Below, in pieces: positions 54,088-64,000 of a stretch of 64,000 nt of DNA. Within the stretch, counting starts at the first letter, position 1. Every line of letters begins with the position of its first letter. The translations under genes and the position numbers were made by a program. Source of the DNA: Canariomyces notabilis. Its lineage: Eukaryota > Ascomycota > Sordariomycetes > Sordariales > Chaetomiaceae. Location of the stretch: NCBI RefSeq assembly GCF_033297395.1, contig NW_027041824.1, positions 2,440,628-2,504,627 of the forward strand, read 5' to 3'. Below the pieces are notes generated by a model. It saw only the letters and a list, made by a program, of their open reading frames with translations. It made no database searches and was not told the origin of the DNA.

Positions 54088-57000
54088 GTTGATCGGGCTG
54101 GGAGATGAATGTGGGGACGTGGGAGGCGAGCAACTCCTTTCCGATGTTTTGACGAGCGTTTTCATGTTGGTCATGAGCAGACGCCTGGCATTTTGGGTTG
54201 GCTGTATTTTTCTTTCATTCTTCGTTTCCTTCCATAATTTCCTTGCTGGCTTTCACGTTTGCACCCTGCATCGCGACGGTTTATAACGGGTTCTATTTCA
54301 ATGACTGGGCGCTGGGTGGTGGATGGGTGGTTCAGGGTCTTGGCAGAAATGAATGGGCTACATAGCACACATGCAACAAGAGGAGGAGAATAAAAGTACT
54401 CTAGCATACGATAGGTGGGAACCTAGGAGGGATGTAAGGTAAGGTAGGTTCCAAATGCACATGTGCAGCTAGAAGTAAGGTACCTTCCCATGTCACCCTC
54501 CTGCCGTTGCCGTGTAACCTAGTGGTGCTGCCTCCTGTTTCAGAGAATCATTGGAAGTTACTGCCTTCATCTAGACAGTACCTCAGGAACTTCTAGCTTA
54601 ATGACAATCTAGCGTAGTTCCTGAGTAGGTTGCTTTCAACATTCCTTGCCAACACTCAAACAACATGTTTATTGCTTTCCATTTCTTCAATGTCTTCTCG
54701 TACCTAGTTATGATGGGAAACAAACACTGTGGACCAATTTGAAGTTATTTGGAATCACATTCCCGGTCTGTTCAAGTCACGCCGGGTGCTGTCCGAGTCA
54801 GCACTGAGCAACCTCTGTACAGTACAGCCTTAGGAGCACTGCAGTGAACCTTAATCTGCCATAAGAATGTAAGATACAGCCGTTGAGACTCTATCAGGTA
54901 CCATCAGGACTAGGATTCACCGATTGGTGAGCTTAAACCATATACCGTACTAGTAGGTAGGCCTGTAAGGTAGGTTGTGGCGCACGTGTAATCCTACCTG
55001 ACGGCCGTGAGAGCGGGATACTGTACGGGGGGTTATTACTACCTTAAGCTGTGCGATCATGCCAAATCTGGCGTACGTGCCTGAGGCAAGTGCTAGGCCA
55101 TCCTCCAGTGTCGCTCTTGCTAACTGGCCTTTGCCAACTCAATGGCTGATATTATTCATAACAGAACTTACAGAAGACTCCCAGTCATCGCATCACCATA
55201 GGTCCTCGGTCAGCCAATGACGGGTTTGGCGCCAGAACCGAGGCATATCTAGCCGAAGATCGTGCAGTGGCCGGATTTTACATATATGGGCCGCAGTGAG
55301 GTCACTCGCATGGCCATGGCAGGATGAAGGTGTGGTGATGTGGCGCAGATACAGAATACATGTAGCAGCGTGATACGGATGTTCATCATTACTATCAGCG
55401 GACTGGGTGAGTTCTGGCAAACGCGGAGGGTGCGGGGCAAATTCATCTTGGGAGGTAGGAGGCAGGCAGGATGAAGTCGCGAACCGTGGCCACGCGAGCC
55501 ACGTAGCTCTCGACCGTGCCGGGCGCTAAGGAGATGGTAGTGCCCAGACGGACAATCACTTAGGTACCTACCTAGACAAACGGGCGAAAAGAACCAATGA
55601 TGAGGTCATCATCTGCATCACATTACCTGTCATACCCAGCCTTCAGCTCTGGGCCCCCTAAACGGGCCATAAATGTCTCAGAACTTCCGGATTGATATAC
55701 ACGGTTGCCCCTAATTGGTTCGACTGCTCGCCTCGCAACACCCCAAACATGTAACGTGTACCTGCATGTGCGTGCCCAGTCAACACCTACACTCCTCGAG
55801 TGTACTTTATTAATTCTTCCAACCCGCGTGCTCTCGCCCGGAGAGTCAAATCAACATATGTTCTGGCATCTGCTACTCACTTACCTTACCTTGCTGTTAC
55901 GGCGCACCGCTACACTCCCGCTAGGGACTGTCGCCCAACTGTCCCAGCACTTTTCAGGACTGTATTCATCCTGTTGATCCGCATTTTCTCCAGCTCTCTA
56001 GCATGTTCATGTCTTCCGAAGTCCTCTTTCATCATTTCGACAATCCCTTGACCACATGACCGCCTGCTACCTACGCATATGAAACTTATCGACATCATTA
56101 GCATTAGCACAGGACTCGGGAGGCTTCAGGCTTCAGAAACAAGAGTCCCGCTGTCAAAGACATCACAACATATGGTTACTGGATCGAGCGTGAAACGTGA
56201 ATCAACGAAGCCGGAAGCCTCCTAGCCTCGAAAACTCCCTTGGACTCGATCAGAGTAAGTGAGAGCCCCAAAGAACCCGACTACATTCTAACACCTAACC
56301 AACTCTACTACCTAGTGAGTAAGCCCCAGAGTTATCCTATTGTTTTCAAACCTGCTTTGCCACTCGGATACCCTGTTGTTCACTGAGGTATCATGATAAA
56401 TAGGAGTACCGCTTCTATAGCAGGCCGTACCTTCTGTTCACTGGTGCAGAACCAAGGTTACCTACTACTAAGGTAGTAGGACACTCAAGTTTGTCACGGG
56501 CCACGCTGACATTGACGGGTGTTGTGTGTTCGTGCCGAAACTCGTTACACCATACCTACCACAACTACTTTCATCGGACGGGAGTAGTCCAATCCTAAAC
56601 GTTCACCGCCCCGTCACTGCCACTGTGGCATCCGTGTTGACCACATTACATAGCAACATCGTGTCTCACCCGATACAGGGTCGTGTCAGTGGTCTCAACT
56701 AGACGACTATGAGGCGAGCATCCCTCGTCAGTGACCGATGCCGAGAGGGTATCCTTAGGACTGGCCAGGGCGCCGGAAATGAGGAAGACCCCGAGCCACT
56801 AAAGTGTCCCATGCAACGACCATAACGAACAGCTTTACATCATAATCTCAGGCCCGGACAAGCAGGTGGTTTGTCACACTGAGTACGGACAATTGAGCTG
56901 AAGCAGACAGCGAACAGACACTCAGAGAGCTAGTCCGTCTTGATCCGAACCGGACCGGACCAACTAGTACCTAGTAGTAAGGTACTACCACTCTCTCTAG

Positions 57001-57381
57001 TACAAGTACCAAGCATCGAGCCGCCGAGCCATAACCGATCAGTTTTGATCACCGAAGAACCTGGCGCCATTACGTGGGGTCAACACCACTATTCAGAATA
57101 CCGCCCGGCTCATCGCGCTGAATCGAAAAGAAGAGAACAGGACAGTTAAGGGCAAACATAACATGCCAAACGTCCAAGTCAGAATCGCTTCGATCACACA
57201 TGTCCACCGGGAGGGGACCTCACGCCTGCAATAACCATGACAACATATAACGACAGTCTTGCCACCCGTGAAACCATCACAATAGCCAGCCCGCTATCCA
57301 ACGCCCGAGTCCCGCCGCTCATTTTTCCGTCATGATAAGGTCATGTTTTGCATCGTCACATTATTTTAACAATATTCCGGC
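54088..57381. other. 3.3-kb gene-poor interval
   Basis: Convergent neighbours and no gene supported. A short minus-strand stretch (about 55445-55560) reads coding-like residues ending in a stop, but only about 38 codons and with no ATG. Many GGTACC, CCTAGG and GTAAGGTAGG words (54420-54480, 55561-55575, 56455-56480). Confidence 0.45.
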
Positions 57382-58728
57382 TCAGTTCCATCCATGAGCC
57401 ATCCTGCCGATTGCCGAAGTCGAAGCCTTCAGGCCTACGCAGGCCTGCCTGGCCGCGTGGGACAGGTACCCCTGGATAAGGGGGCAGTCACAGTCGGCGT
57501 GCCGCAGCAGCTCCGTCTTGAGCAGGAAGATCTCGTCGCGAAGCTGGCTGGCGCAAGCCATTAGCGACTGGCGCCGATCGTTGGCCGCGCGCTCCTCGGC
57601 CTCGAGCTGGGCGAAGGCGGCCTGCGTCTTGGCGCGGTACCGACTAGCGGCTGCTCGGTTGCGGTCGCGGTCGCGGTCCGACTTGCTGGGGTTACCGTTG
57701 CAGATGCTGCCTCGCCTACTCCGAGTCTGTTTCGCCGTGCGGTTGGAATTCGGAGGTGTGTCGTCGGGGACGGTTATGTCGGTGTTGCTTTCGCTGATGT
57801 TGATGCTGATGCTGCTATTGTTGTGCGTATTTAACAGCAACAGGTCCGATTCATCCCCTGGGCTGACCGGGGAAGGAACCGTATCCGAGTCGGAGTTGGA
57901 CTCTTTTCCGAGGATGGGAGAGTTCGCATAACTCGCAGAGCCGGTGTCTGGTGCGTGCTTTGGTGGGCGTCCCCTTTTCCTCTTCGGTGGGGCCCCGCCT
58001 TCTCCCCGTTCCGCCGCGTCAGTATGCGGTTGCCCCCTCTTCCTCCTATCTGGTTCCGAGGCATGTCCGCTCACCATATTATCCTGGCCCTGCCATACTG
58101 GGACTTGGCCCCCGTCCGGTCGAGGTACCATTGAGAGAGTTCTCAGTTTCGGTTCCAGCTCGAGAGTGTTGAGGACGTAGCTAGGCAGGTTGTCGGAATG
58201 GAGCACCGTCCCGTCGGCTGTCGCATGTGCATTGATGTCCACCGGCCATGCGGCAGCCTGCCACGATGCCGGGCCAGTTTGGGACCACTCCGACTCGAAG
58301 CTATCGGAATCGAGGCCGCCATGTCCAGTGCTGGGCAATGGAAGGTACTCTGTCAGAGGTTGGAGATATTGCCCTCCAAGTAGGCTGGATTGGGCTGGGA
58401 TCGCTTGGCCCAAGTGGTCTGGGCATGCCTTGAAGAGTTGTTGGGGCAAATGCATTGACAAGGCAATATTAGTGTGACAAAGTGGCATGGTGGACATGGA
58501 TCCCTGATTACCATTATCGCCCCAGAGCTGGAGGGGCGCCGTGGAGTCTTGAGACGAAGGCCCGCCGTCTAAACTCGGATCGAAGCCATCGACGTCCGCA
58601 GCGGCATCTGGAAGACCGAACATGCCAAGGTTCGGACCGGCAGCTCGTTGGCCCAGGTCCAACGTCTGGGTGCGATTGCAATTGGAAGTGCTGGATTGGC
58701 CCAGCTTCTGGCCTTGGACTGCCATCAT
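57382..58728 (-). CDS. bZIP transcription factor with AT-hook
   Basis: Single exon, 448 residues from the paired ATGs at 58728; the frame stays open upstream without an ATG, so an earlier spliced exon is possible. The basic region DRDRNRAAASRYRAKTQ (about residues 345-362) has the N-x3-AA-x2-[S]-R pattern of ATF/CREB-type factors, followed by a leucine-zipper-like heptad (LEAEERAAND, LMACASQLRDEIFLLKTELLRH). Right after is CDCPLIQGYL, a Cys-containing extension seen in Atf1/AtfA-like proteins. An AT-hook, KRKRGRPPKH, lies at about residue 245-255, inside a basic stretch. The N-terminal half is Gln/Ser/Pro/Asp-rich and probably activating. Role in stress or development is a family inference. 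Confidence 0.9.
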   Translation of the reverse strand: MMAVQGQKLGQSSTSNCNRTQTLDLGQRAAGPNLGMFGLPDAAADVDGFDPSLDGGPSSQDSTAPLQLWGDNGNQGSMSTMPLCHTNIALSMHLPQQLFKACPDHLGQAIPAQSSLLGGQYLQPLTEYLPLPSTGHGGLDSDSFESEWSQTGPASWQAAAWPVDINAHATADGTVLHSDNLPSYVLNTLELEPKLRTLSMVPRPDGGQVPVWQGQDNMVSGHASEPDRRKRGQPHTDAAERGEGGAPPKRKRGRPPKHAPDTGSASYANSPILGKESNSDSDTVPSPVSPGDESDLLLLNTHNNSSISINISESNTDITVPDDTPPNSNRTAKQTRSRRGSICNGNPSKSDRDRDRNRAAASRYRAKTQAAFAQLEAEERAANDRRQSLMACASQLRDEIFLLKTELLRHADCDCPLIQGYLSHAARQACVGLKASTSAIGRMAHGWN

Positions 58729-61162
58729 CGGCCCATCGATGTCGACAATGGGAAGTATGATCTCGACAATCGAGATGGTCAGCCTGGCTGCCACGGCCCT
58801 TCCAGACCACTGTGGCTCTGTGGATGGTTTTGAACGAGGACCCGAGAAATCGTGGGAGCTTTCAGTCCGCCAGGATGAGAGGGTCCACTTTCAGCCCGGG
58901 TCTCGGCAGTCTCGATGGGCCTATCTAGTCGGTGATAGGGCAACAACTTGGACTGCACCGCGACATCGCAGGAGCAAAGGCTGCAGGGCCATGATATGAT
59001 GATAATACTTGGAACAACCCCTCCCAGTCTGGCTAACGACATTCCTTCTCGGCAATTCTTGGATATGTAAGGTCTGCATGCGGGTGGACTACGAAAACCA
59101 CTGCAGACGTGGAACGTCATCCAAACCCAAAGAGATGGTGAGATGGGGCGAATCGTTCAACAAATGGCGAATGGATCAAAAGCTCGATGCGAGTAATCAC
59201 TTGCCTGTGTTGCAACTATCAATGTCCCGTAAAAACGCCCAGGGAACGAACTCTCGGAGCCCGCAATCTGATTGGTGAATTGGCCATCGTCGCACGGTAT
59301 CATCCATTGGCGTGCAGGAAAGAGTGGTTGTGGATTGCATTTCGCCACCCTCGAATCCACTTCCTCACCGGGCGATTCAACGGTTTTTTTAGCGGGCATT
59401 GGCGGTCGCATCGACTAAAATTTCCGAAGGCTAGTCGGGTCTCGGCTAGTGTAGGTTAGGGATCTCGCCCTCGCTAACCTTGGCTCCCCTCGAGTTGTTC
59501 AAGTGATACCCCCCCCACCTCCCTCCCCCGGGTCCCTGGAAGTAAGCACATCTCTAATACATTAGCCAACATAGGCACGATAGGCTTTCAGCTAATAAAG
59601 CTGGCGACTGCCGCACAATATAAGGCAGGGAGAGATAGCTTAGAGACTTAGAGTAAGAGTAGCAAGTAGATGTATTATCGCTCTCCCTAGAGATCGCCTC
59701 AAGCGTCATGGGCAGCTTTCCTAATTGGGCGATGCTCCAGGCCCTCGGGGCAGTGTTGAGATCGGCTTCCACCATCAAGAATCAAGATGCAGGCTGCATT
59801 GCCATAGATTGGTACCGAAGGAATAGGCGGGTACGTGATGGCAAAAGCAATATTACGCCTTCCCGTAAACGAGCCGGACATTTTTACTGTTTATAAACCT
59901 GACAAGCCTTTCCGACCGAATCTCTACCTGGAGATAGGGGAGAGCAACTGCCATCACTTACATAAGTTCCATGACCCAATCCGCCTATTACTAAGATTTC
60001 CAAGTCAGTCTTGTCAGCAGCCATCACAGAAGACCAAGCCGTAACATAAACAGCCATACCTCCCCTTGCAATCCCGGCCATATCCGGATTACGTATTTTC
60101 CGCTCTCGGGTGTCTTGGTTGATTCAAACCACTGTCAGGCTGTCAGATATATCATATGCAGTTGGACTCTCACAGGCTGCAGCCGAGCCTTCCTGCCTTA
60201 GTGATAGTCGTTGGGTATTCAGCCGTCTGACGTCATGTAGCGTCACTGTTGATCAGCTACGCTGGAAAGTACGGATACTAGGTAGTAGGAATCTCAACAG
60301 CGAGTGGGGTCAGTTGCTTTAACATGGTATCGTCCCTGAATCGCGCATGCCCATAAGACATGGCTCAATATAGTTCACCAGAGAGACTTGGGGTAGCACT
60401 TTCATTCTCTATCTGAGTATCCTTTGCCCAAGCGGGCAGTCCCGGGTGGTCAAGGTTGAGTCGAATCAGACTCCCTTGCCTTTATTGGTTACTTCCTTCA
60501 ACTCCTGAGCCCAAATCAACAGATAATGGCCGTGACAACAATGACATTTCCAAGTCGGACTCGAGTGCCCAAGCAAGATGTGACATGGATTTCTGGCATC
60601 TCAAGCTTGATCGAGGGCACATAATCACCGAAGCATAGCTGTACAATACCGTAGGGGCCCACAGCGTGGCCTGGACTCTAAGGAAAGGTTGTTACCGCGA
60701 TGATCGCTTTCGGGGCCAGCCGACAGGAACCGTCGAGATCACGTAGTTTCGCTTACTATTCATATCATCGTTCTCTTGAAAACTAAGCCGTCTTAATCTA
60801 TCCTGTTATTGCCTGTAGGAGAGAGGAACATAAGCCGCGACGAGCAGGTAGTATTGATTTGGGCGCTTCTCCTGCAAGCTCTCTCCACCGCTGCACGCAA
60901 TAACAGCCCGCACGAGAACTGAGATGCATCTATGATCCGTTCCGATGATCCTGTTCGGTTATCCAAAAACAGGCCGGCCGCAGCGATAACCCCGCCGGCG
61001 GACGCTGTACCCTGGCAGGACGGAGGCAGAATCGGGCCTAGCTTCCAAGTGGGCAAGCCGACAACGGCTTGTCTGGCAAGCCCGTGGCCCACATAGAATG
61101 GGACTGAGGGTTAGATCGAAATGGCCGATGCTTCGTCGTTGTATCCCGGGTGGGGGAGCCAA
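58729..61162. other. intergenic, no gene supported
   Basis: 2.4 kb between the bZIP start and the 3' end of the next gene. A minus-strand 65-codon frame at 59884-60081 has a GTAAGT inside and could be a gene fragment; nothing decides. C-tracts occur at about 59508-59530. Confidence 0.4.
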
Positions 61163-62545
61163 CTAGGACCAGGCGACGGTGCGGCCTTGCTCATGCGACT
61201 CTCTGGCTAGCTCAATGATTCTCAAGCCGTCTCTTGCCGTATCGGGTTTAACATAGACCTCTTCTTTTCCGAGAAGTGCCGCTGACAGGTTCTCATAATA
61301 CCCCCTGTACCACCCGCGGGTGCTGGGATACTTGCCGATGTACGTCCGACTGGCTTCGTCAAACTTCTGGCAAGCGGGGTCGAACTCGGTTGTGGTGGTT
61401 AGGGTACCCCATATGCGTTCCGGTTCGAGACCATAGTCTGGGCTTGTTGCTGGCTTTCCCGGGGCGGCGATCGCCTGGCTCTCCTGTGGGCAAGTGCCGA
61501 ACTACATGGGGGTCAGGATAGCCCACCCCAAGTGACATGGAAGAGTCAGTGGTGTTACCTTCAAGTATGTCCCCCGGCTCCCCCGGACAAAGAATCTCAG
61601 TTGATCTTTCATGTGCGTGACAATCGCCGTCTTGATCGTCACTAGAAGATTCTTTTGTTCTCCGGAATACTGCAATATGACGGTAAAGGTGTCATCGACC
61701 TCACTATCCACGCCTCGATTGGAGCGGAGGAATGCTGTGACCGAGGCTGGACGTCCAAACAGGTGCAGAGCTTGGTCAATGGTATGGGTTCCTAGACATT
61801 CTGGTAAGATTGCGTTTTCTCTCTATGGTCGTTCCAGGGTTAACTCATACCGAGCGCAAAAAGCATGCCTTCTCCAGCATGGTATTCTTTCCCCGTCCAT
61901 CCGGCAATCCAGTTAGGCGAAGGATAGTCAAAGTGAATCTCAGCTTCGAGAACATCGCCGAGCGCCCCCTGCTTGACGAGATGCTCTAACGTGAGGAAGT
62001 CGCTGTCGAATCTCCGATCTGGTGAAGTTAGAGAGTATTTCGTAGGCGGGTTCAACCACAACGGGGTCCAATATCAGAGTACTAACTGTGGAACACGGTC
62101 AGGATCTTCCCCTTTTCCTTGGCCAAAGCAATGAGCCTGTCGGCTTCGGCACTGCTAGTGACAAACGGCTTTTCAACGGCGACTGCAATCCGACCATTAT
62201 CAGCTTCTCTGCCTGGCAGAACCACACACCGGCGACATGGGGCTGGCACTGACCATGCTTCCCTGCGAGGAGAGCCTTCTCAATGAACTCTTCATGAATA
62301 TGGGTGCAAACAATAACAAGCTCAATCGACTCGTCTGCGAAGAACTCGTCCGCAGTCATGTAGTGCTTGGCCTTGGGAAAGTCAATGGTGCAGTGCCCCC
62401 ATCGTGGCATTTGCGACGCGTCAACCGGCGGGGCTGCGCGTTGCAAGAAGGCGTAGACTTCGAGATCCGGGTTTGGGAGAATGTATGGTAGATGGAAACA
62501 TTTCGTTGAGAAGCCGTAGCCGACAATCCCAACTTTGATGGCCAT
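61163..62545 (-). CDS. Gfo/Idh/MocA-family NAD(P)-dependent oxidoreductase
   Basis: Five exons (62254-62545, 62087-62182, 61851-62018, 61559-61791, 61163-61501) encode 375 residues. The N-terminal Rossmann fold opens with KVGIVGYGFSTKCFHLPY (nucleotide-binding Gly-x-Gly), then ELVIVCTHIHEEF. Joining exons 1 and 2 gives AGKHVAVEKPFVTS, the conserved EKP lysine motif. The C-terminal domain has GEGMLFALGTHTIDQALHLFG, where the His/Asp pair sits at the substrate site. This family oxidises or reduces sugars, inositols and related polyols in the cytosol; yeast has YMR315W-like relatives. The substrate is not predictable. The product ends GLRIIELARESHEQGRTVAW, as usual in fungal members. All donors are GT. 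Confidence 0.94.
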
Positions 62546-63030
62546 CTTTCAGACTTTCAAGTTTCGAGTTGGCAGCGGCTCGTGCGACCTTCAGGTTGAG
62601 TCTACCTGATTCCTGTTCATCTTGAGGCTGAACATTTGCACTAATATTCTCGTTCTGTAAGGTAAGGTACTACTGCAGTGGTTCAATCGATGAGGGGTCG
62701 GCCTGGGTACCCACGCGTTTCTCCTTTTCGGCAGTAGAGATGGTGCGGGTTTCCGCCTCCTTTACGGCGGACGCTCGGGATCTCTTCGTTCAAGTTGTAC
62801 TAGTATGGAGCGGATACGGCCAATAGCGGGTTCGTTTCCATTCTCAGCGGCGTCTCCGTTGAACTAAGGCAATTTACCCGCTGAAACGGTTAAACGTCCA
62901 GAGCAGCCAATGCCCCCGGCCATGAACCGCAACTACAGTCTAACCTGCAGATAAGAACACGAGCCATAAGAATAGATAAAATTCAGCTCCCAAGCGTTTT
63001 ATTATGGGACATAAGAATAATCTGGGAAAC
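62546..63030. promoter_or_regulatory. upstream region of the oxidoreductase gene
   Basis: About 485 nt between the oxidoreductase start and the solo LTR. No gene and no clear element other than the GTAAGGTAAGGTAC word at about 62658. Confidence 0.4.
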
Positions 63031-63272
63031 TGTTGGAAATACAGCAGTGAGGCACAAATACTAGGCGAATTGCCCAGTGGCGATGGAATTCTTGGTGGTT
63101 GTCTTCAAGATTGATTGATCAATTGTTGTTCAAAGTTATCCTGAATCTCAGGAGCTTTCCAGAGCCAATTTATCCTGGTGGGCGCGTAGGAGCAGTAAGG
63201 TAACGCTAATTTCCAACGTCACAGGCCACGAAGTGGCCTGTGACCAGGGGGTGGTACCCGGTATTTCCAACA
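63031..63272. mobile_element. solo LTR, Copia-like
   Basis: 242 bp bounded by perfect 12-bp inverted ends TGTTGGAAATAC and GTATTTCCAACA, with the required TG..CA. It is flanked by an exact 5-bp direct repeat GAAAC (63026-63030 and 63273-63277). TGTTGGAA..CCAACA ends with a 5-bp duplication match Copia/Ty1-type LTRs. No internal domain follows on either side, so it is a solo LTR left by recombination between two LTRs. Intact target duplication and ends suggest a recent or well-preserved event. Confidence 0.85.
63218..63244. repeat. perfect 12-bp hairpin inside the solo LTR
   Basis: GTCACAGGCCAC, a 3-nt loop GAA, then GTGGCCTGTGAC. It lies about 30 bp from the right end of the LTR, where transcription termination or polyadenylation signals would be expected in an LTR. 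Confidence 0.85.
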
Positions 63273-64000
63273 GAAACAGAGTTAATCGTACATACAGATC
63301 TGCTTAGTAACACAACTATGTTCTTATAGCCAGGTAGGCTAAGCCTAGAAAAGCTCCTAAAATCAGTGAAATTAGGGTAGGGAATGGGCTACGGATACAT
63401 AGGTGCTTGTGACTGGGTAAGTTTAGGGTCGGGGTTATATGTGGAACCTAGTATTATAGTATTAGGAATAACCTGGGTATAAGAGAATCAAAAGGGCCGT
63501 TACGGACTTGATTCTTATGTGCAGGTTACCCTGTACCTGGTCTGGTAAGGTCTGCCTTGGGGCGGGTGGGACTGATGATTCAGTCGCTACGAGCCGCAGA
63601 GTGGTCGGTGTTCGAACTTCGATCATCATGTTTGGCGGCTTGTGATTGTACAATACCTACCTTTAGTTAGGGCCCCAAGATTTCTGCCTTCGGTCGCACG
63701 CGGCCCCCTTCCCGTCGCTGACAAAGCGGAAGCACAGCTGACGCGGTGCATGTTGCACTGCCGCATTGAAGTCTGGATTCTGGAAAGCTGGCATCCAGGG
63801 CAAGATCAAGCTTGATAGCTATATGTACTGAAGGTAGGCACGTACCTAAGAGGCTAAGGTACAGGTACCTCCGGTACGACCGACTTATGAATGCTCGGAC
63901 GGTAATCAGTACCTAAGGTATCTTGGTACTGATTATGTATGTTGCCCTCCAGGGTTCAAATCGATCCATGAACTTGTGTCACAGCTTTTCAGGTGCGAAC
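63273..64000. other. window edge, no gene supported
   Basis: After the solo LTR to the window end. Dense in GGTACC/CCTAAGG words (63836-63940). No frame or RNA gene seen. Confidence 0.4.

Noticed and set aside
55445..55560. Short coding-like stretch on the minus strand
   Set aside because: About 38 codons, no ATG or clear acceptor; could be a gene relic but cannot be supported.
59884..60081. 65-codon minus-strand frame with internal GTAAGT
   Set aside because: Splicing it gives only a 36-nt intron and no recognisable product.

Overview
The window is nuclear DNA of a filamentous ascomycete (Pezizomycotina, most like Sordariomycetes). The evidence is: short spliceosomal introns of about 44-110 nt with GTATGT or GTAAGT-like donors and CTGAC or CTAAC branch motifs; fungal-only families (Zn2Cys6 regulator, DUF3433 protein, SAT4/rhodopsin-domain membrane protein, Dal5-type permease, FRE-type ferric reductase); and long intergenic DNA sprinkled with GGTACC/CCTAGG palindromes. 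I joined exons by hand. For every multi-exon gene except the low-confidence one at 5.4-5.8 kb, the exon lengths sum to a whole number of codons.

Layout. 0-9 kb: an intron-bearing tRNA-Gln(UUG); a small conserved protein with a ubiquitin-like look whose first exon is only the ATG; a hAT-type MITE; a Tim17/22/23-family membrane protein; a doubtful small gene; proline dehydrogenase; and the KEOPS subunit Cgi121. 9-21 kb: a 930-residue Zn2Cys6 regulator, a disordered Ser/Ala/Pro-rich protein, mitochondrial ribosomal protein uS8m, a proline-rich protein with a conserved N-terminal domain, and Yae1 (Fe-S delivery to ABCE1). 21-34 kb: a secreted-type amidase, a WrbA/Pst2-type quinone oxidoreductase, a small cysteine-containing secreted protein, a monocarboxylate-type MFS transporter and a single-pass membrane protein. 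35-44 kb: an RraA-like protein, a ferric reductase, an 11-exon Dal5-type MFS permease and a rhodopsin-domain (PTH11-like) membrane protein, so this stretch is rich in cell-surface and transport functions. 48-54 kb: ribosomal protein eL42 with an unusually long second intron, then a 1216-residue DUF3433 protein with a Ser/Thr-rich ectodomain. 57-64 kb: a bZIP regulator with an AT-hook, a Gfo/Idh/MocA oxidoreductase, and a solo LTR with a perfect 5-bp target duplication.

I found no biosynthetic-gene cluster, CRISPR array or rRNA. Housekeeping genes (KEOPS, Yae1, uS8m, eL42, proline catabolism) alternate with accessory surface genes separated by 1-4 kb of gene-poor DNA. The most interesting signals lie outside the ordinary gene list: a 13-bp perfect inverted repeat that could fold the long eL42 intron, the two small mobile-element remnants with target duplications, a small secreted effector-like protein, and the dispersed palindromic motif.
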